Below are positions 1-12,581 of a stretch of DNA of 35,105 bases, piece after piece. The DNA is taken from the NCBI GenBank assembly GCA_937129395.1, contig CAKZNE010000001.1:1-35105 (forward strand). The letters run 5' to 3'. The number at the start of each line of letters is the position of its first letter. Position 1 is the stretch's first letter. The stretch is from an uncultured Cryomorphaceae bacterium. Lineage in GTDB: Bacteria > Bacteroidota > Bacteroidia > Flavobacteriales > Schleiferiaceae. Under the pieces are notes generated by a model. That model saw only the letters and a list, made by a program, of their open reading frames with translations. It was not told the origin of the DNA and did no database searches. The translations under genes and the position numbers were made by a program.

Positions 1-424
1 CAATAATTCTATTTTTAGGCAAGTTTGTAGTCTTGTGTACTAAATAAGTCATAGTATCCATAGGATTACTCACCACAATGATAATTACATTAGGAGAATG
101 TTCTATCAAACCTGCTGATACAGTTTTCACAATCCCTGCATTTATACCTATCAATTCTTCTCTTGTCATTCCTGGCTTACGAGGGATACCAGATGTAATT
201 ACAGCTATATCACTGCCAGCAGTTTTTGAATAATCGTTGGTACTACCCACAACTTTGGTGTCAAATCCGTTTAAAGAGGCAGTTTGCATAAGATCCATTG
301 CTTTTCCTTCTGCATAACCCTCCTTAATATCTAACAACACTACTTCTGAAGCAAAATTTTTAATTGCAATATATTCCGCACAACTAGCACCAACTGCACC
401 AGCACCAACTACTGTAACTTTCAT
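1..424 (-). CDS. mdh: malate dehydrogenase, partial (runs off left edge)
   Basis: Reverse-strand translation from ATG at 424: MKVTVVGAGAVGASCAEYIAIKNFASEVVLLDIKEGYAEGKAMDLMQTA...GSDIAVITSGIPRKPGMTREELIGINAGIVK; Rossmann GxGxxG and the MDH/LDH motif GxPRKPGMTR. Confidence 0.95.
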   Translation of the reverse strand, partial: MKVTVVGAGAVGASCAEYIAIKNFASEVVLLDIKEGYAEGKAMDLMQTASLNGFDTKVVGSTNDYSKTAGSDIAVITSGIPRKPGMTREELIGINAGIVKTVSAGLIEHSPNVIIIVVSNPMDTMTYLVHKTTNLPKNRII

Positions 425-679
425 AATTTATTTTTTTATTTGATTACTGTTTTATTTAAAGAAAGCAAAATTAAAGAAATTTAATAGACTATGTACGCTA
501 AAGTTGCATTTTATCGAGCACTTCATCGGTTAATTATTCGGCGAAATACCTCCATTTGTTAACAAAAGTTGTTGTTGAACGAAAAACAACTAAAAAGAAA
601 GTCTTTCATCGAATTAAAAAAAAATAAGTCTAACTATTGCCGATATTTGTATCACCCAAATTAATGTAAATACCTACTT

Positions 680-1087
680 ATGATGAAAAAATTATTCTTT
701 TTCTTCATTGCAATTAGCATGTCCTTAACATTCTATAATTGCTCTGAAATTCCCGAAAATAACGATCCTATTATTGGTATTTGGTCTAAAACTGTTATAT
801 CTGATACAGGCAATCAACTATCCAAAAGAGAATGGACTTTCAACGATGCATATCTTGGTCGCTATCACGATTATACGTATAATAACATTGTATTCATAAC
901 AGATTTTCAATGGTCTGTAGAAAATGGAGTTTACACTATTTCTTATCCAGGAACAGATATGCCAGACGAGATTGTAACATTAGAACCAAGTTCTACAAGT
1001 AATAATAAATCTAGCAAAGAACAAAATACCGTAAAGACAGATGCACTTCTTCATACAGACGGGGCTACACTTGCAATAAGAGAGTAA
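680..1087 (+). CDS. hypothetical lipoprotein
   Basis: 135 aa ORF with lipoprotein-like signal (MMKKLFFFFIAISMSLTFYNCS); followed by a terminator hairpin. Confidence 0.7.
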   Translation: MMKKLFFFFIAISMSLTFYNCSEIPENNDPIIGIWSKTVISDTGNQLSKREWTFNDAYLGRYHDYTYNNIVFITDFQWSVENGVYTISYPGTDMPDEIVTLEPSSTSNNKSSKEQNTVKTDALLHTDGATLAIRE

Positions 1088-1101
1088 AACCGGGTTGTGC
1101 C

Positions 1102-1136
1102 AAAAAAAGAGGCTGTCCAAATTGGGCAGCCTCTTT
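1102..1136. terminator. bidirectional intrinsic terminator between convergent genes
   Basis: AAAGAGGCTGTCC-AAATT-GGGCAGCCTCTTT, 13-bp stem flanked by an A run and T-rich tract. Confidence 0.85.
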
Positions 1137-1159
1137 ATATTTGCTATTATGCTTTTATC

Positions 1160-3139
<1,980 letters not shown>

Positions 3140-3367
3140 TTAATCATTTAAAAGGTTTTTAGCACTACTAAACCACCTGTAAACACAAGGGTTTTCCACA
3201 TTTTGTTAATATCTCCAAATGAATAAAAAAAAATGGGTTTTTTCCAAAACTACTTGATAGGTTGGAACCATCATTTCAAAAAGCCAAACTGCGTATTTGG
3301 CAATTATCTATTGTCTATTTAGCAAACTATGAGGAGTTTAGACCTGAATCATTATAAAACCAATATT

Positions 3368-4570
3368 ATGAAGTATTTAAAACTTATTTTGTTATTTATT
3401 ACTGTATCAAATTATCAAGTGAACGCCCAATCTATTGAAGGGAGTGAAGGTGTAAATGGATTTGACCTTTGTCCAGATGGGATTGAATTTGTAGTTGACG
3501 GCGATTTTTCCTCCGGTACCACCAATAATTTTTTTAGCGATCAAATTTATAAGGAAATATGCAATCCAAATGGGCCCTGTGTCTCAAAGTCTATATGCGT
3601 TGGCTCAGATACACATGATAAATGTAGTGGAAAACCCTCCTTTACTGGCGATGGTGAATTCCTAATAGTTGACGGGGTAACATTTCAGCCAACGTATTAT
3701 CGCCATTTCTGGAAACAATTTTTAACAAATATTCAGCCAAACACAATTTATACAATCTCTTTTGATGTAAGAGATCAATATATAGATCCTCTGTCCGAAT
3801 TTGGAATTAGAATTGTTGTAGACAATCAGCAGGTAGCTATTACTCCAGACTTTGGCGGCTCATGGACAACCTTTACCTACAACTGGAACTCGGGAACGTC
3901 AAGTGGAAATGTGGAATTTGCGCTCGAAATTACTGGTCATCATTTACGGGATTTTGCAATTGATAATATTTCTTTTAAATATTGTGAAAATTGCCTGGCT
4001 TATGGGACTATTATTCCAGCATTGGATGAAAACTGCAACTATATTTTTGATGCAATTCTTCAAAGTAATCGACAAATAATTGGATATGATTGGGATTTCA
4101 ATGATGGTTCCTTTTCTTCAGAAAAAAATCCAACTCACTCATTTGCTTTGCCCGGTTTTTATAACGTTTGCCTCACAGTAATAATGTTGGATGGCGATGA
4201 TTGTTGCAGGCAAACGATTTGTAATGAATTTTATATAACTAACTGCGGAGAATTAGAAGAATTGAAAAAATCAAACTCCCAAAGCTCCTTTTTAACTATA
4301 TCAAATCACCATCAGGTGGAGATTTACCCAAACCCAAATGAAGGCGATTTCCGGATTTCTTTGAATAGTTCTGAAAAGATTGAAAAACCTTTGAACTTGA
4401 AAATCTATAATCTTCAGGGTCAGTTGGTTCATGAAGAAGAATTTCAAAAATCCTTATCCAATGGAAAATTAGAATTAAACATTGAAGGATTAGACCTTTC
4501 TAAAGGGACTTATATTCTTGACTTAATGGTAAATGATGAAAAACTCTCTTTAAAATACTCAGTTAAATAA
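3368..4570 (+). CDS. secreted protein with PKD domain and type IX secretion C-terminal sorting domain
   Basis: Likely start at the internal ATG 3368 (MKYLKLILLFITVSNYQVNAQS signal peptide); PKD motif (YDWDFNDGSFSSEKNPTHSFALPGFYNVCLTV); C-terminal IYPNPNEGDFRISL...YNLQGQLV...GTYIL T9SS signature. Confidence 0.85.
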   Translation: MKYLKLILLFITVSNYQVNAQSIEGSEGVNGFDLCPDGIEFVVDGDFSSGTTNNFFSDQIYKEICNPNGPCVSKSICVGSDTHDKCSGKPSFTGDGEFLIVDGVTFQPTYYRHFWKQFLTNIQPNTIYTISFDVRDQYIDPLSEFGIRIVVDNQQVAITPDFGGSWTTFTYNWNSGTSSGNVEFALEITGHHLRDFAIDNISFKYCENCLAYGTIIPALDENCNYIFDAILQSNRQIIGYDWDFNDGSFSSEKNPTHSFALPGFYNVCLTVIMLDGDDCCRQTICNEFYITNCGELEELKKSNSQSSFLTISNHHQVEIYPNPNEGDFRISLNSSEKIEKPLNLKIYNLQGQLVHEEEFQKSLSNGKLELNIEGLDLSKGTYILDLMVNDEKLSLKYSVK

Positions 4571-4595
4571 GGAAAGAAACATTTGGAATATTCTT

Positions 4596-4632
4596 AAGCC
4601 ATCCCATGTCGGGATGGCTTTCTCTTTTTTTA
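4596..4632 (+). terminator. intrinsic terminator
   Basis: AAGCCATCCC-ATGTC-GGGATGGCTT perfect 10-bp stem followed by TCTCTTTTTT. Confidence 0.85.
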
Positions 4633-4719
4633 TAAAGCCTTCCTCTTTGAACTTAAGTTCTAGCTATCGGTTAATTAAATTAAGATAAGTAATTTGGTCT
4701 AAGCTTTAGGCACATTTTT

Positions 4720-5826
4720 ATGTTAGGATATCAATTTTCAAAATACACAGGAAAAATTCAATCTGTTTTCGATCGCCTTTTTGGGATCTTTAAGGAGCTA
4801 TTACTTTATACCTCTGGGGATGTGGATGAAGCACTGGACTGGCTAAAAGAAATTGATAATGAACATAAAATTTCTACCAAGGATTATACGCTCGAAGATT
4901 TTATTGAAGATTTAAAAAAGAAAGGCTTTTTAAGAGAGGAGCTTGAGGACCCAAATGGAGGAAGTGGATTGAGCATAACTGCTAAAACAGAAAGATCAAT
5001 TCGAAGCAGTGCATTGGATCAAATTTTCGGTAAACTGAAAAAATCAAATGCTGGGAATCACAATACTAAAAAGAGCGGAAGAGGTGACGAACAAACTGCT
5101 GATTTAAGACAATATCAATTTGGAGATAGTCTCGATCAAATTGCCATGAATGAGAGCATCAAAAATGCTTTGATAAACCAAGGAATTGATGATTTTGGAA
5201 TGACCCAGAAAGACCTTGTTGTACAAGAAACCTTGTATAAAGCTCAAATGTCCACTGTACTAATGATTGATATTTCGCATTCCATGATTTTATATGGTGA
5301 GGACAGAATTACTCCTGCCAAAAAAGTAGCACTGGCTCTAGCCGAATTGATAAAAACACGATATCCAAAGGACACTCTGGATATTATTGTTTTTGGAAAC
5401 GACGCCTGGCAAATAAAGTTAGAAGACCTTCCCTATTTAAAAGTTGGGCCTTACCATACCAATACTGTAGCCGGTTTGGAATTGGCAATGGATCTTCTTC
5501 GAAAAAAGAAAAATGCCAACAAACAAATTTTCATGATCACCGATGGAAAACCGAGTTGTATTAAAGAACGAGATGGGAGCTACTATAAAAACAGCATGGG
5601 CTTGGACGAATATATCGTAAACCAATGTCTAAATAAAGCCGCCGCTTGTAGAAGGTTAAAAATACCCATAACCACCTTTATGATTGCCCAAGACAATTAC
5701 CTCCAACAGTTTATTCATGAATTTACAGAAGCCAATAAAGGCAAAGCATTTTATACCGGCTTAAAAGGATTAGGTGAATTTATTTTTAAGGATTACGAAT
5801 CGAACAGAAAAAAAAATAGCAAGTAA
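4720..5826 (+). CDS. VWA domain-containing protein
   Basis: 368 aa; MIDAS-type DISHSM (DxSxS) and downstream MITDGKPS; 5 nt upstream of a chelatase-type AAA ATPase. Confidence 0.85.
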   Translation: MLGYQFSKYTGKIQSVFDRLFGIFKELLLYTSGDVDEALDWLKEIDNEHKISTKDYTLEDFIEDLKKKGFLREELEDPNGGSGLSITAKTERSIRSSALDQIFGKLKKSNAGNHNTKKSGRGDEQTADLRQYQFGDSLDQIAMNESIKNALINQGIDDFGMTQKDLVVQETLYKAQMSTVLMIDISHSMILYGEDRITPAKKVALALAELIKTRYPKDTLDIIVFGNDAWQIKLEDLPYLKVGPYHTNTVAGLELAMDLLRKKKNANKQIFMITDGKPSCIKERDGSYYKNSMGLDEYIVNQCLNKAAACRRLKIPITTFMIAQDNYLQQFIHEFTEANKGKAFYTGLKGLGEFIFKDYESNRKKNSK

Positions 5827-5831
5827 AAAAT

Positions 5832-7298
5832 ATGGATTATCCATCTATTAAAGACTTAGGGCAATTAAAAAAATCGGCCTATCATTCAAAAACAATTAAA
5901 GAAGAACTGCGTGCCAATCTTATTGAAAATATAAAATCGGGTAAAAGTGTTTTTCACGAAATACATGGTTTTGAAAATACTGTAATTCCAGACTTGGAAA
6001 GAGCCATATTGTCTGGACATAATATTAATTTCTTGGGCTTGCGCGGTCAGGCTAAAACGAAGATTGCCCGTTTAATGGTGCAGCTTTTAGACGAGTATAT
6101 TCCTGCTATTGACGGGAGCGAAATAAACGATGATCCCTTAAATCCAATTTCTAATTTTGGAATGGAACTTATTGGAGAAAAAGGAGATAAAACCCCAATT
6201 AAGTGGATTCATAGAAGTGAGAGGTATTATGAAAAACTGGCCACTCCAGATGTTACCGTTGCCGATTTAATTGGCGATGTAGACCCAATAAAAGCGGCCA
6301 ATTTAAAACTATCTTATGCTGACGAAAGGGTTATTCATTTAGGAATGATTCCTAGGGCCAACCGCAGCATTTTTGTAATTAACGAACTTCCAGATTTACA
6401 AGCTCGCATTCAGGTTGCGCTTTTCAATATTTTACAAGAAGGAGATGTACAAATTCGTGGCTTTAAGCTCAGATTGAATTTAGATGTGCAATTCGTATTC
6501 ACCGCAAACCCTGAAGATTACACAAATAGAGGTTCTATTGTTACCCCTTTGAAGGATAGAATTGGGAGTCAGATTTTGACTCATTACCCTGAGGATATTG
6601 AAGTTTCCAAAAAAATAACTCGACAGGAAGCAAAACTTAAGGAAAGCCAAACTTCACTTGTGGCTATTCCAGAATTAGCGCGGGATCTTTTGGAGCAAAT
6701 AGCTTTTGAAGCAAGAGACAATGAGTATATAGATTCAAAAAGTGGTGTATCGGCTCGCCTTACAATTTCGGCATTGGAAAATCTGATGAGCGGAGCAGAA
6801 AGAAGGGCTCTAATGAATGGGGGTAAAAAAACTAGTATTCGACTTTCGGATTTCATTTCTATAATTCCGGCTATTACAGGAAAGGTAGAATTGGTTTATG
6901 AAGGGGAACAAGAAGGTGCAAATTTGGTTGCGGAGCATATAATTAGCAGTGCGGTAAAAACTCAGATTTCCGAGCTTCTTCCGAGTTTGGAAAACCTGAA
7001 ATCTACAGATGCTGACAATCGCTATAAGGATTTAATTAATTGGTTTGGTGAGGGAAATAGTATCGAAATATTAAGTGATTTTACAGATAAAGAATACGAA
7101 AACACCTTGGCCAAAGTTCATCCTTTAGCAAAGGTGGTGGAGAAATACCAAAAGGATTTAGTAAAAAATGAAAAGCTATTTTTAATGGAAATGTTATTAT
7201 GGGCCTTAGCCGAACACTCAAAACTCAACAAAGAAAAATTAACAAGTGGCTATAATTTCTCTGATTTATTCAGCTCTTATTTAAGGGGAGAAATCTAA
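5832..7298 (+). CDS. magnesium-chelatase/MoxR-like AAA ATPase
   Basis: 488 aa; P-loop-like GLRGQAKTKIAR, Walker B-like SIFVINELPDL, VQFVFTANPEDYTNRGSIVTPLKDRIGSQI. Confidence 0.85.
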   Translation: MDYPSIKDLGQLKKSAYHSKTIKEELRANLIENIKSGKSVFHEIHGFENTVIPDLERAILSGHNINFLGLRGQAKTKIARLMVQLLDEYIPAIDGSEINDDPLNPISNFGMELIGEKGDKTPIKWIHRSERYYEKLATPDVTVADLIGDVDPIKAANLKLSYADERVIHLGMIPRANRSIFVINELPDLQARIQVALFNILQEGDVQIRGFKLRLNLDVQFVFTANPEDYTNRGSIVTPLKDRIGSQILTHYPEDIEVSKKITRQEAKLKESQTSLVAIPELARDLLEQIAFEARDNEYIDSKSGVSARLTISALENLMSGAERRALMNGGKKTSIRLSDFISIIPAITGKVELVYEGEQEGANLVAEHIISSAVKTQISELLPSLENLKSTDADNRYKDLINWFGEGNSIEILSDFTDKEYENTLAKVHPLAKVVEKYQKDLVKNEKLFLMEMLLWALAEHSKLNKEKLTSGYNFSDLFSSYLRGEI

Positions 7299-7299
7299 T

Positions 7300-9471
7300 T
7301 TACTCTTCCTCCAATTCATTTTCTTGCGGCTCCACTGGGGCCGTTTTTTTTGAGGCCTTTTTATTGAATTTCACCAAAGTCATTTGCCGGATTCCAGTGT
7401 GAAATAAAAATTCATTCTGAAAACCATTGTACTCTTCTCGAGTAAATTTGAATTTGGTTTGAAGTCCAAAATAAGTAGTATCCGATGATAAAGGAGCTTC
7501 CAACTGAGCTTTATTTTCCCATAACATCTTCAAAAATATCATCCCAATATCGTATCCCTGAAAAGAATAAGAACTCGGTTCTGTATTGTATTGATCTCTA
7601 TAATTTTGAATAAAGTTTTTTGTAATTGAATCTTGGTAATTAATAAAGTTAGGATCTGTCATTGTCAACCTTAATTTATCCAAATAATCGGTTTCCAATG
7701 TGGCGATATCTTTCACTTTATGAGAGGCCAAAAAATAAATGGAAGTATCTCTTAACTGCCTCAATTTATTAATTAGGTCACTCAGAAAAACTTTGTCCTC
7801 GGAAACAACCACAAACACATTTCTTTTATCTGAAGAAACTACCTCCGCTAATTCGTTTCGTTTTAGCATTTCCTCTGTAAAAGTTACGTCCCCCATAAAA
7901 GAAGCGTCATCTCGAGCTAATAATCTTCCTTTAATTTTTAAAATACTCCTACTCTCTTTTGATGTTCCGGTGTGTGCAAAAATAATATTTGCGCTATGGA
8001 ATCCTTCATTAATAATATCTGCAATTTTTGAGGAGGTGGCGTTTTCGCCGGGTACACATTGAATCAAATTTGGTCTGGATTCTGGGCTTACAGTTCTACT
8101 TAAAGGACTCAAAACCATAATTTCCTCTTCAATTAATTCGTCGGCAACATATTCCACATTGCTTTTAAATAAAGGACCAATAATCAAATCCGGTTGATCT
8201 GCTTTTAGACTATCAACAAATGTCCTGACTAAATTTTTATCGTTTCGTGTGTCAAATACTTTTAGGTCTAGGGGCATTCCTATTTTTGAAAAACTGTCCA
8301 GGGCCAACATTAAACCATTGTAAAATTCTATTGAAGCCAAGCTATTTCTATCCAACTTCGGTCTTGTAAATTTGGCAATATCTATTAAGTTTGGGTCTAG
8401 GTTTCCCTCAGCATTATCGTAGGCTTTAAAGGCTGCCGACCTTCTTAAGGAATCTGCAGGAATGGTAAAAGGCAGCATAATGCTAATTTTAAAATCCCTT
8501 CCTAAATCTTCAAATTTTGTGTTGGAACTAATGGCTTTATTTTCTTTTGAGCTATCTAAAGGAACCAAAATAATTGGCACTTGAGCAACACCGCTTGAAT
8601 CTACTTTATTAAAAAGTCTATCCAACCATCCTGTATTTTCCACCGCCTTTTTTTCATCCTCACCAGCTCTAGGAATAATAATGTATTTGTCTAATTCTAT
8701 TCCATCCTCCAATTCTGGATTAAGAGCTACTAATTCCTCTTTACTTACCCCGTATTTCTGCTTTAAGGAAAAGAAAGAATCACCAACTTTAATTTGATAT
8801 AAAAAATTGTTTTCTACCTCCTTTGTGGATTTTGGTTTTTCTTCATCAACGACCAGACCTCCTCTGGGTGCAGTTACGGTAGCATAGGCCTTTCGGTTTT
8901 TTGGAAGTTTTAATTTAAAACCTATTTGCAGGCCATTTTTAGCATCAGGATTTAAAATATAAAGACTATCCAAACTAATTTTAAATTTTTTGGATAAACT
9001 ATAAGCTGTTTCACCAGCCGACACTGTATGGAAATAATAACTTTTATCTGTTGGATCTTCAGCAACTTCCTCTTGTGGTATTGCTTCTGGAATAAAAATT
9101 TCAAGTCCAGATTTTAAACCATCTGCCAGACCATTATTTACTTTTTTTATTTCCTCGGGAGTCGTTTGGTATTCTTTTGCCAAGGAATAAAGCGTTTCAC
9201 CGTCTAGGACTAAGTGCGTTTTTAATTTGGAAGGGTTTTCCTTGGGTTTTGGTTTGGAATCTGGGATTGTTAAAACCATTCCCTCCTTTAATCCGTTCTT
9301 AATATCTGGATTAAGTTTTTGTAGATCTTCAATACTAATTCCATATTGTTTAGAAATACCATAAACCGTTTCCTTACTTTCTACGGTATGGGATTTGGTT
9401 TGAGCTTCGGCCGATAAGGCAAAAACACAGGCAATAAAAAAAAGTACTATTCGCTTATTAATCATTCCCAT
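7300..9471 (-). CDS. protein with four LysM domains fused to a periplasmic binding protein (type I fold) domain
   Basis: Signal peptide; four LysM units ([17 protein letters not shown]..., [17 protein letters not shown]..., [17 protein letters not shown]..., [17 protein letters not shown]...); C-terminal region resembles ABC amino-acid receptor domain ([12 protein letters not shown]...[22 protein letters not shown]). Confidence 0.85.
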   Translation of the reverse strand: MGMINKRIVLFFIACVFALSAEAQTKSHTVESKETVYGISKQYGISIEDLQKLNPDIKNGLKEGMVLTIPDSKPKPKENPSKLKTHLVLDGETLYSLAKEYQTTPEEIKKVNNGLADGLKSGLEIFIPEAIPQEEVAEDPTDKSYYFHTVSAGETAYSLSKKFKISLDSLYILNPDAKNGLQIGFKLKLPKNRKAYATVTAPRGGLVVDEEKPKSTKEVENNFLYQIKVGDSFFSLKQKYGVSKEELVALNPELEDGIELDKYIIIPRAGEDEKKAVENTGWLDRLFNKVDSSGVAQVPIILVPLDSSKENKAISSNTKFEDLGRDFKISIMLPFTIPADSLRRSAAFKAYDNAEGNLDPNLIDIAKFTRPKLDRNSLASIEFYNGLMLALDSFSKIGMPLDLKVFDTRNDKNLVRTFVDSLKADQPDLIIGPLFKSNVEYVADELIEEEIMVLSPLSRTVSPESRPNLIQCVPGENATSSKIADIINEGFHSANIIFAHTGTSKESRSILKIKGRLLARDDASFMGDVTFTEEMLKRNELAEVVSSDKRNVFVVVSEDKVFLSDLINKLRQLRDTSIYFLASHKVKDIATLETDYLDKLRLTMTDPNFINYQDSITKNFIQNYRDQYNTEPSSYSFQGYDIGMIFLKMLWENKAQLEAPLSSDTTYFGLQTKFKFTREEYNGFQNEFLFHTGIRQMTLVKFNKKASKKTAPVEPQENELEEE

Positions 9472-10991
9472 TCTATAGTCGCCGGGGGTTTGGAACTAAT
9501 ATCATATACCACTCTGTTTACCCCTTTAACGCGGTTAATTATTTTATTGGAGATCTCAGCTAAAAAATCATAGGGTAAATGTACCCAATCTGCTGTCATT
9601 CCATCCGTACTTTCTACTGCTCTTAGAGCCACAACACTTTCGTAAGTTCTTTCATCGCCCATTACTCCTACGGATTGCACAGGTAATAACATCGCACCTG
9701 CTTGCCAAACATCGTCGTATAATCCATGTTCTTTTAGTCCCGAAATAAATACATGATCTACTTCTTGAAGTATTCTTACTTTTTCTTTGGTAATTTCTCC
9801 TAAAATACGAATCGCTAAGCCTGGTCCAGGAAAAGGGTGTCTTCCTAGTAATTCTTCGTCAATTCCCATCGATCTGCCCACTCTTCTCACCTCATCTTTA
9901 AATAAGGTATTCATCGGCTCCACAATTTTTAGCTTCATAAAATCTGGAAGTCCGCCCACATTATGGTGGGATTTAATGGTTGCCGAAGGTCCATTTACGG
10001 AAACAGACTCAATTATATCTGGGTAAATAGTTCCTTGTGCCAACCAAACTACATCTTTTATTGCAGAAGCTTCTTCATCAAATACTTCAATGAAGCTTTT
10101 CCCAATTATTTTTCTTTTGGTTTCTGGATCCGAAATTCCTTCAAGAGCATCGAGGAATTTATCAGAAGAATCTACTCCTTTAATATTCAGACCCATTTCC
10201 TTGTACTGGTCGAGTACTAGTTCAAATTCATTTTTTCTTAATACCCCATTATTCACAAAAATACAATGAAGCTGCTCACCAATGGCTTTAGACAATAAAA
10301 CCGCCGTAACGGTAGAATCCACACCGCCCGATAATCCTAAAACAACTTTATCGCCGCCTATTTTTTCCTTCAATGCTTGTACGCTATCCTCCACAAAAGA
10401 GGCAGGTGTCCAATTCTGATTGCAATCACAAATGCCTACAACAAAATTCTTCAGTAAGGTTAATCCGTCTTTGGAATGGTAAACTTCTGGATGAAACTGG
10501 ATTCCGTAGGTGTTTTCATTTTCAATTTTAAAGGCTGCAACCTTTACGTCCTTGGTACTTGCTATAATAGTATAGTTGGGAGCTACAGATTTAATAGAAT
10601 CTCCATGGCTCATCCAAACTTGAGAATCTTTTGGAATATCCTTTAAAAGATCACTTTCTGTGTTTACAAATTCCAGATTAGCCCTTCCGTACTCCCTTGT
10701 GTTTGAGGGTGCAACTTCGCCACCAAAATGATGCGCCAAATATTGGGCACCATAACAAACTCCCAAAAGTGGTTTTTGATTTTTTATTTTCTCTAAGTCC
10801 AAAACTGGAGCATCCTTATCCAATACCGAAGATGGTCCTCCACTTATGATTACTCCTTTAATATTGGAGCCTAATTCCGGAACCTTATTATAAGGGTGGA
10901 TTTCGCAATAGATATTTAATTCTCTAACTCTGCGCGCAATTAGTTGCGTGTATTGAGAGCCACAATCAAGGATAAGGATCATTTCTTCCAT
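9462..10991 (-). CDS. guaA: GMP synthase (glutamine-hydrolyzing)
   Basis: 509 aa; GATase ([27 protein letters not shown]), PP-loop ([11 protein letters not shown]), [11 protein letters not shown] and C-terminal [11 protein letters not shown]. Confidence 0.97.
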   Translation of the reverse strand: MEEMILILDCGSQYTQLIARRVRELNIYCEIHPYNKVPELGSNIKGVIISGGPSSVLDKDAPVLDLEKIKNQKPLLGVCYGAQYLAHHFGGEVAPSNTREYGRANLEFVNTESDLLKDIPKDSQVWMSHGDSIKSVAPNYTIIASTKDVKVAAFKIENENTYGIQFHPEVYHSKDGLTLLKNFVVGICDCNQNWTPASFVEDSVQALKEKIGGDKVVLGLSGGVDSTVTAVLLSKAIGEQLHCIFVNNGVLRKNEFELVLDQYKEMGLNIKGVDSSDKFLDALEGISDPETKRKIIGKSFIEVFDEEASAIKDVVWLAQGTIYPDIIESVSVNGPSATIKSHHNVGGLPDFMKLKIVEPMNTLFKDEVRRVGRSMGIDEELLGRHPFPGPGLAIRILGEITKEKVRILQEVDHVFISGLKEHGLYDDVWQAGAMLLPVQSVGVMGDERTYESVVALRAVESTDGMTADWVHLPYDFLAEISNKIINRVKGVNRVVYDISSKPPATIEWE

Positions 10992-11106
10992 CGGGCAAAG
11001 ATAATTTGTTTTGAAATTTCAATAGTAGTTTTCGGAAAGCATTTTTAACCAGATTATTAACTTTTCAGGGATTTTTAATAGGGATTAGCTAAATCGCTGA
11101 TAATTA

Positions 11107-11114
11107 CTAATTTT
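11107..11114 (+). promoter_or_regulatory. candidate Bacteroidota -7 element (TAnnTTTG) for the SRPBCC gene
   Basis: TAATTTTG about 28 nt upstream of ATG 11142; no clear -33 element recognised. Confidence 0.4.
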
Positions 11115-11141
11115 GCATCAATTAAAAACAAAACCGAACTT

Positions 11142-12167
11142 ATGAAAGTCCTTAAAGTAATTGTGATTATTCTTATTGTCCTTTTTGGTGGCTATGCTGC
11201 TTGGATGGCAAGTATTCCTGCTGAATTTAAAATTGAAAGAAGCGCCGAAATTGATGCACCTAGCTCAAAAGTTTATGCTGAAGTTGTGGATTTAACCACT
11301 TGGAAAGAATGGAGTTTTTGGGATCTTATGGATAGCACCAATGTTGTTGAATACCAAGGAACCCCAGGAGCAGTTGGATCCTCCTATACCTGGAAAGGAG
11401 AACAAACCGGTGAAGGAAGGTTTGAAATTACAGCTCTTGAAGAAAACACAAAATTAGACTACTCCATTGAATTTTTAGGCCAAGGTGGTGGAACCGGTGC
11501 CTTTACATTTATCGAAAATTCTGGAAAAACGAATGTTAGCTATTCTTTTGAAATGAAATTTGGTTTCTGGGATAGAATTGGATCCTATTTTATGGAAGGA
11601 ATGATGGGAATGGCTTTTGACTCCAGTCTTGTAAATTTAAAATCTATGATTGAAGCTATGCCAGTTGATAATGGTGGAAACGCTTCTTTTGAATTAATGG
11701 AAAATACCCCAATGGCCTATTATGCTGTTACAGATGAGATTCCTATTTCAGAAATGAATTCTCAATTTTTTGCTTCTGGATTTGCAGAAGTTGGCCAATA
11801 TTTAGGTAAAGAGGCTGCTAATTTAACTGGCGCTCCTTTCGCACTTTACCATGTTTGGGATATGGAAAATGGAATTACCAAAGTTTCCGTAGCATTACCT
11901 GTAAATAGTGAATTGGAAGGAAATGACAGAGTTGTAAAAGGAATGACTCATGAAGGAACTGTTCTTAAAGCAGTGCACATGGGAGATTATGCTGGAACGG
12001 GTGAAGTTCATATGGCAATAGAAACTCATGTAAATTCAAGCGATCTTCAAATTGTTGGATCTCCTTGGGAGGTTTACCTTACTGATCCAGGTTCTGAACC
12101 TGATACAGCTAAATGGGTTACCGAAATTTACTACCCAGTAATGAAAGCGGAAAAGACTGAAGAATAA
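11142..12167 (+). CDS. SRPBCC-domain protein with C-terminal GyrI-like effector-binding domain
   Basis: N-terminal hydrophobic segment, SRPBCC pattern (IERSAEIDAPSSKVYAEVVDLTTWKEWSFWD); C-terminal GyrI/AraC-effector-like region (MAYYAVTDEIPISEM...AVHMGDYAGTGEVHMAIETHV...WEVYLTDPGSEPDTAKWVTEIYYPV). Confidence 0.85.
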   Translation: MKVLKVIVIILIVLFGGYAAWMASIPAEFKIERSAEIDAPSSKVYAEVVDLTTWKEWSFWDLMDSTNVVEYQGTPGAVGSSYTWKGEQTGEGRFEITALEENTKLDYSIEFLGQGGGTGAFTFIENSGKTNVSYSFEMKFGFWDRIGSYFMEGMMGMAFDSSLVNLKSMIEAMPVDNGGNASFELMENTPMAYYAVTDEIPISEMNSQFFASGFAEVGQYLGKEAANLTGAPFALYHVWDMENGITKVSVALPVNSELEGNDRVVKGMTHEGTVLKAVHMGDYAGTGEVHMAIETHVNSSDLQIVGSPWEVYLTDPGSEPDTAKWVTEIYYPVMKAEKTEE

Positions 12168-12193
12168 ATAGCCTAATTTCATCATAACATTTA

Positions 12194-12226
12194 AAAAAGC
12201 TTCCTTTATGGGGAGCTTTTTTTTTG
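12194..12226 (+). terminator. intrinsic terminator
   Basis: AAAAAAGCTTCC-TTTATG-GGGAGCTTTTTTTTT. Confidence 0.8.
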
Positions 12227-12522
12227 CGCCATCCATTCTTTTTGGAAGGATGAGAATATCCTAGTTTCTATTATTAAAATCAAATCCGACCATCAAATTA
12301 AATCAAAACCCATGGCAAATGGTCTTGCGAATGATTCTTTAGACTAACAAACCCTGGGAAGCTTAGTTGAAATTCCCAGGTTAATAAATATGAAAATGTA
12401 CTAAGCGTGATTAAATAGGAATGGATACTACTAGTGCTAACCTCCTGAAAATTGAAAGCGCTAAGCACTTGGCAGCATTCTAATTTAAAGGAATGAAAAG
12501 AAAACACCACAATCCTAAAATC

Positions 12523-12559
12523 AAAAAAAATCCCCTTACCAATTAAGGAAAGGGGATTT
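12523..12559 (-). terminator. intrinsic terminator of the ppiD-like gene
   Basis: AAATCCCCTT...AAGGGGATTT 10-bp stem; A run on + strand gives the T tract on - strand. Confidence 0.8.
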
Positions 12560-12581
12560 AAATATTTTCTTTAATTAAAGT

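Noticed and set aside
12298-12510. 70 aa ORF on - strand in the gap between terminators
   Set aside because: No recognisable domain, no ribosome-binding context, and it spans the hairpin at 12350-12382.
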